This document shows positions 61,439-64,000 of a stretch of DNA of 64,000 bases, one piece after another. The stretch is from JACMIU01 sp043763605 (GTDB lineage: Bacteria; Armatimonadota; Armatimonadia; Armatimonadales; Armatimonadaceae): contig JAYULM010000092.1 in assembly GCA_043763605.1 (NCBI GenBank), positions 1 through 64,000 of the forward strand. Reading direction: 5' to 3'. Under the pieces are notes generated by a model, which was not told the origin of the DNA, made no database searches, and was given only the letters and a program-made list of their open reading frames with translations. The position numbers were made by a program, and so were the translations under genes. How positions within the stretch are numbered: position 1 is the first letter of the stretch; each line of letters opens with the position of its first letter.

Positions 61439-63960
61439 CGGTGGTTATCTCCATGTGCGGTCGGTCCCCCGGAACCGGTCGGCGGTGGCGGCGGTCCCCC
61501 TGCGCTTGGCGGCGTGAGTACATAGGTAGGGATACGGTCCGCCCTCAGCGCGGGCAACTTCACGATTATCATCACGCTCGTTTCGCCGCCGACCCATTGT
61601 CCGAATCGCATTGGCGCGAACGTTTCGCCACTGACGTCTCCCGTCAATATCGGAGTCCGTGGCGGGAGCGACGCCGCGCGTAGATGAAACGCGCTCAGGT
61701 CCGTGTTCTTCCTACATTCCTGGGGATACAGGGTAATCGTCTTCTTGCCCGGGGTGATGGGGCTACCGCTCCACCGCCACACCGGAATATAGGTCGCGCC
61801 GTTCCGGAATACGGTCCGTTCGCCGCGCATTTGGATCTCCGCGTTTCGGATCGTGAGTCCTGTGTCGTTATCGACGGTGCCGATCAGTCCGCCGTGTTCC
61901 GTGCCGTCCGGTCGGAGGGACACGGTGATGCCTTTGCCGAGCGTCATGGTTTGCGAATGATAGAAGCGGCGGAACGCGAGGTTCGCTATTTCCACGGTCG
62001 GCGGTATCTCTTCGGAGCCGTCGTCCGTGATCTCGGGCGTGAGTGTGTCGGTGGCTTCGTTGTTTTGGTAGTAGCCCCCGGAACCGCTGAATGAGCGTTG
62101 GGTTCCCGGCAGGTTGAGCGAGAACTTGCCCGCTTCAGGCACATACAGTTCCGTCGCGCCGTGGAACCGCCCCGCGCCGTCGCCCGCTTCCAGAGCCAGG
62201 ACGCCCAAGGTGCGGACCGACTGCGACGCCTCGTTGAGTGACCGCGTGAATAAAGCCAGCCCCCCGGCGAATGTGATCGCGAGGACGGGACCGGTAAACC
62301 AGGCGTAGTGCATCCGGCGCGTTTGTTTCAACGCGACGAACGACACCGGGATCACCAGCACGAAGTACCCGAGGAATATATACAGGACCAGTTTCAGATC
62401 CGGCAGTTGCGTGATGAACGGGTTCCGATCCCCCGTCCGCGCCCGTTGGTCCCGGACATACTTCTCCTGACCAGCCGTCGGTCCGTTTTCATACGCCCCT
62501 CTTTCCCACGGGTGGTGTCCCGCTAAAAGGCGTTTGTGATCCGCCGTCAACACGCCTTTGTCGTACTGGGAAACATCGCCCCACCATTTCACCAGGCAGG
62601 CGGCGTTGTCGCGGTACGCGGCGACCGTCGGGTCGAAGCCGTAGAAAGTGACGCAACCCGCACCCAGCGTCCGCCGCGCCCCGACCGTCGCCCACGGCGT
62701 CTTGCCCTGCATCGGGGAAAGGAAAATCACCTTCGCGTCCGGTTTCGCGCGCGGTATCGTGGAAAGGGTGTCCGGCAAAAGCCGCGCAACGTCGCCGTGG
62801 TAGTCGAAGTACCCGTTCTGGAGCGGGTCGATGTCGGAGTGAGTCACCTTCAATCGCGGCGTTTCCGTGCGTTTTTCGGCGGCGAACTGTTCGGCGGGCG
62901 ACAGGGCGAGCGCGGCGGGCGTCGCCAGCACCCGGCGCATTTTTGCCGACCCGCCGAGCAACACCAGCGACCCGCCGTCCTTCACCCATTCCCGTAGTGC
63001 TGTCCACTGCGCCGGGTTCAGGTTTTCGCACCCATAGCCGAGCACGACGACATCGACCGCCTCGTATCCGATGGCGCGTTCCGGCGCGTTCCGGGGCTTG
63101 GCATACGCCGCCTGATAGTCGACACCGGATTTGCGTGCGTACTGGCTATCGCCGCGCGGCGACAACACGCCGAGGCGGTCGTCCAGAATCGCCAGCGACT
63201 TTCGGCCGTCGTAAAAATTCTCGTAAACACGATTGACACCCACAAACCCCGCGTCAATCGGAATGACAAGACCCCGTTTCCGCAGATGAATGGAGTAACC
63301 CCGGCGGCTGTCGTCCGACTGCGTCACCTGTGTGATTTCGGGATACACCGTGGTACGGAAGGTGGCGTTGGCAGGGATCGTCACCGGGTAGGTGAAGGTC
63401 CGATCCGGATTTTGCGCGTTGCCGACCTCCACCGTTATTTCCCCGGCGAAAGCCGCGCCGTCGTTTTTCACCGTTACCGTGAACGGGACGACCGCCGAAT
63501 TCCGGTAGCCCGTGCTCGCGCCGTACGTCTCCCCGTTGAGGAAAACGGGGTCGGCGCGCACCGCAAGCCCGCCGTCATACGGGGTCAATTTCGATTCGTC
63601 CCAGCCCGACGCGGCGTGTCGCGCGGCTCCTACGCCGACCGTTTCGGCGGCGGCGGCAGAAGAAGCGTCCGGTGACGTCACGACGGTTTCGGACAGGTGC
63701 TTCCGGGGCGGGTTTCCGCCGAGGCAGGCGAAAGCGACCGTCACCGCGACCAGCGAAACGCCGCCGGTCACGAACGCCGGGCGGTACCAGGGCGATGGCG
63801 TTTCCGCCGTGTTCAGTGCGCCGCGCGTCAGTCGGGCCACGACGGCAGCGAACTGTCCCCGGCGCATCGGCGGGGTCGCCCGCTCCGCGCCGCCCCAGTC
63901 GCGCAGTCGCGCCTCGGAGGGGTCGTTGCCCGGGTTTATTGGATCGTTGAATGAACTCAT
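61435..63960 (-). CDS. Membrane-anchored protein with GATase-like domain, ABC exporter partner
   Basis: An 841-residue protein. Met 63960 is chosen because the upstream gene ends at 63962 and the two overlap as TGATATG. Order: cytoplasmic tail, transmembrane segment near residues 60-80 (VTGGVSLVAVTVAFACLG), a large extracytoplasmic part with a class I GATase-like module (VDVVVLGYGCENLNPAQWTALREWV, then KDGGSLVLLGG, lacking a clear catalytic Cys), two further transmembrane segments near 515-575, and a beta-rich C-terminus. Similar proteins accompany GldFG-like ABC transporters. The tail is Pro/Gly-rich. Confidence 0.72.
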   Translation of the reverse strand: MSSFNDPINPGNDPSEARLRDWGGAERATPPMRRGQFAAVVARLTRGALNTAETPSPWYRPAFVTGGVSLVAVTVAFACLGGNPPRKHLSETVVTSPDASSAAAAETVGVGAARHAASGWDESKLTPYDGGLAVRADPVFLNGETYGASTGYRNSAVVPFTVTVKNDGAAFAGEITVEVGNAQNPDRTFTYPVTIPANATFRTTVYPEITQVTQSDDSRRGYSIHLRKRGLVIPIDAGFVGVNRVYENFYDGRKSLAILDDRLGVLSPRGDSQYARKSGVDYQAAYAKPRNAPERAIGYEAVDVVVLGYGCENLNPAQWTALREWVKDGGSLVLLGGSAKMRRVLATPAALALSPAEQFAAEKRTETPRLKVTHSDIDPLQNGYFDYHGDVARLLPDTLSTIPRAKPDAKVIFLSPMQGKTPWATVGARRTLGAGCVTFYGFDPTVAAYRDNAACLVKWWGDVSQYDKGVLTADHKRLLAGHHPWERGAYENGPTAGQEKYVRDQRARTGDRNPFITQLPDLKLVLYIFLGYFVLVIPVSFVALKQTRRMHYAWFTGPVLAITFAGGLALFTRSLNEASQSVRTLGVLALEAGDGAGRFHGATELYVPEAGKFSLNLPGTQRSFSGSGGYYQNNEATDTLTPEITDDGSEEIPPTVEIANLAFRRFYHSQTMTLGKGITVSLRPDGTEHGGLIGTVDNDTGLTIRNAEIQMRGERTVFRNGATYIPVWRWSGSPITPGKKTITLYPQECRKNTDLSAFHLRAASLPPRTPILTGDVSGETFAPMRFGQWVGGETSVMIIVKLPALRADRIPTYVLTPPSAGGPPPPPTGSGGPTAHGDNHR

Positions 63961-63961
63961 A

Positions 63962-64000
63962 TCAGTTTCCATTTTCCAGATTGGCATAGGCGCGGAACGC
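63962..64000 (-). CDS. C-terminal end of an upstream gene (partial)
   Basis: The last 12 codons (AFRAYANLENGN) and TGA of a gene running off the window. Its stop is 1 base from the start of the 841-residue gene, so it is the preceding member of the ABC operon. The product cannot be named. Confidence 0.55.
   Translation of the reverse strand, partial: AFRAYANLENGN

Noticed and set aside
1..64000. CRISPR array or Cas operon
   Set aside because: No regularly spaced repeats and no Cas genes; the Cas4-like folds found belong to larger nucleases.
1..64000. tRNA gene as attachment site
   Set aside because: None was seen at either junction; the island uses the phyH coding sequence.

Overview
The window is GC-rich bacterial chromosome with Shine-Dalgarno-led genes and no sign of an rRNA or tRNA gene. 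The flanking genes (FolE2-type GTP cyclohydrolase, tandem pterin synthase, Uma2 endonuclease, XisH/XisI, phytanoyl-CoA dioxygenase family, NosY/GldF-style ABC cluster) would suit an Armatimonadota- or Chloroflexota-like soil or freshwater bacterium. That assignment is inference; no taxonomic marker gene is present.

Left flank (1-14,246): XisH/XisI, a pterin pair (tandem PTPS, then FolE2), a class I aminotransferase, a GmrSD-like DUF262/DUF1524 protein, Uma2, biotin ligase, a short GH32 enzyme, an ABC-2 permease, a STAS protein, a Crp/Fnr regulator, a small membrane protein, a C39-like peptidase pair, and the 3' part of a phytanoyl-CoA dioxygenase (phyH) gene.

Island (14,246-55,878, about 41.6 kb): an integrated element has cut the phyH gene in two. 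The 5' part of that gene lies at 55,874-56,230 and the 3' part at 13,748-14,250. Joining the two at the shared CCAGT core restores one 284-residue reading frame and re-forms its iron-binding H-W-D motif. A 929-residue serine recombinase reads straight into the right junction. The two island ends joined together form an imperfect dyad centred on CA, as expected of a serine-integrase attP. The cargo is mostly defence-like, left to right: a QatC-like/TIR fusion with an unknown partner; decayed fragments; two tandem DUF4209 HEPN proteins; an ImuB-like protein broken at a G6 run; an XRE regulator; a zinc-finger membrane protein; a UvrD-type helicase-nuclease; a short Argonaute with SIR2-APAZ (SPARSA); a ParB-like protein whose gene carries two CACGTG-centred palindromes; a second XRE regulator; a second large serine recombinase; two unknown genes; a six-gene DUF499/nuclease/AAA/DUF1156-methylase/unknown/SNF2-helicase operon; a divergent RecB/RNase H-like nuclease; and the integrase.

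Right flank (55,878-64,000): the phyH 5' part, a CheY-like regulator with a good promoter and terminator, a solo LuxR-type protein, an ABM-family monooxygenase, and a four-gene ABC-2 export cluster whose first gene overlaps a gene running off the window.

The most likely undescribed system is the QatC-like/TIR fusion with its 270-residue partner. It has no Qat ATPase or TatD nuclease and no CBASS cyclase beside it. The paired HEPN proteins are the next candidate.
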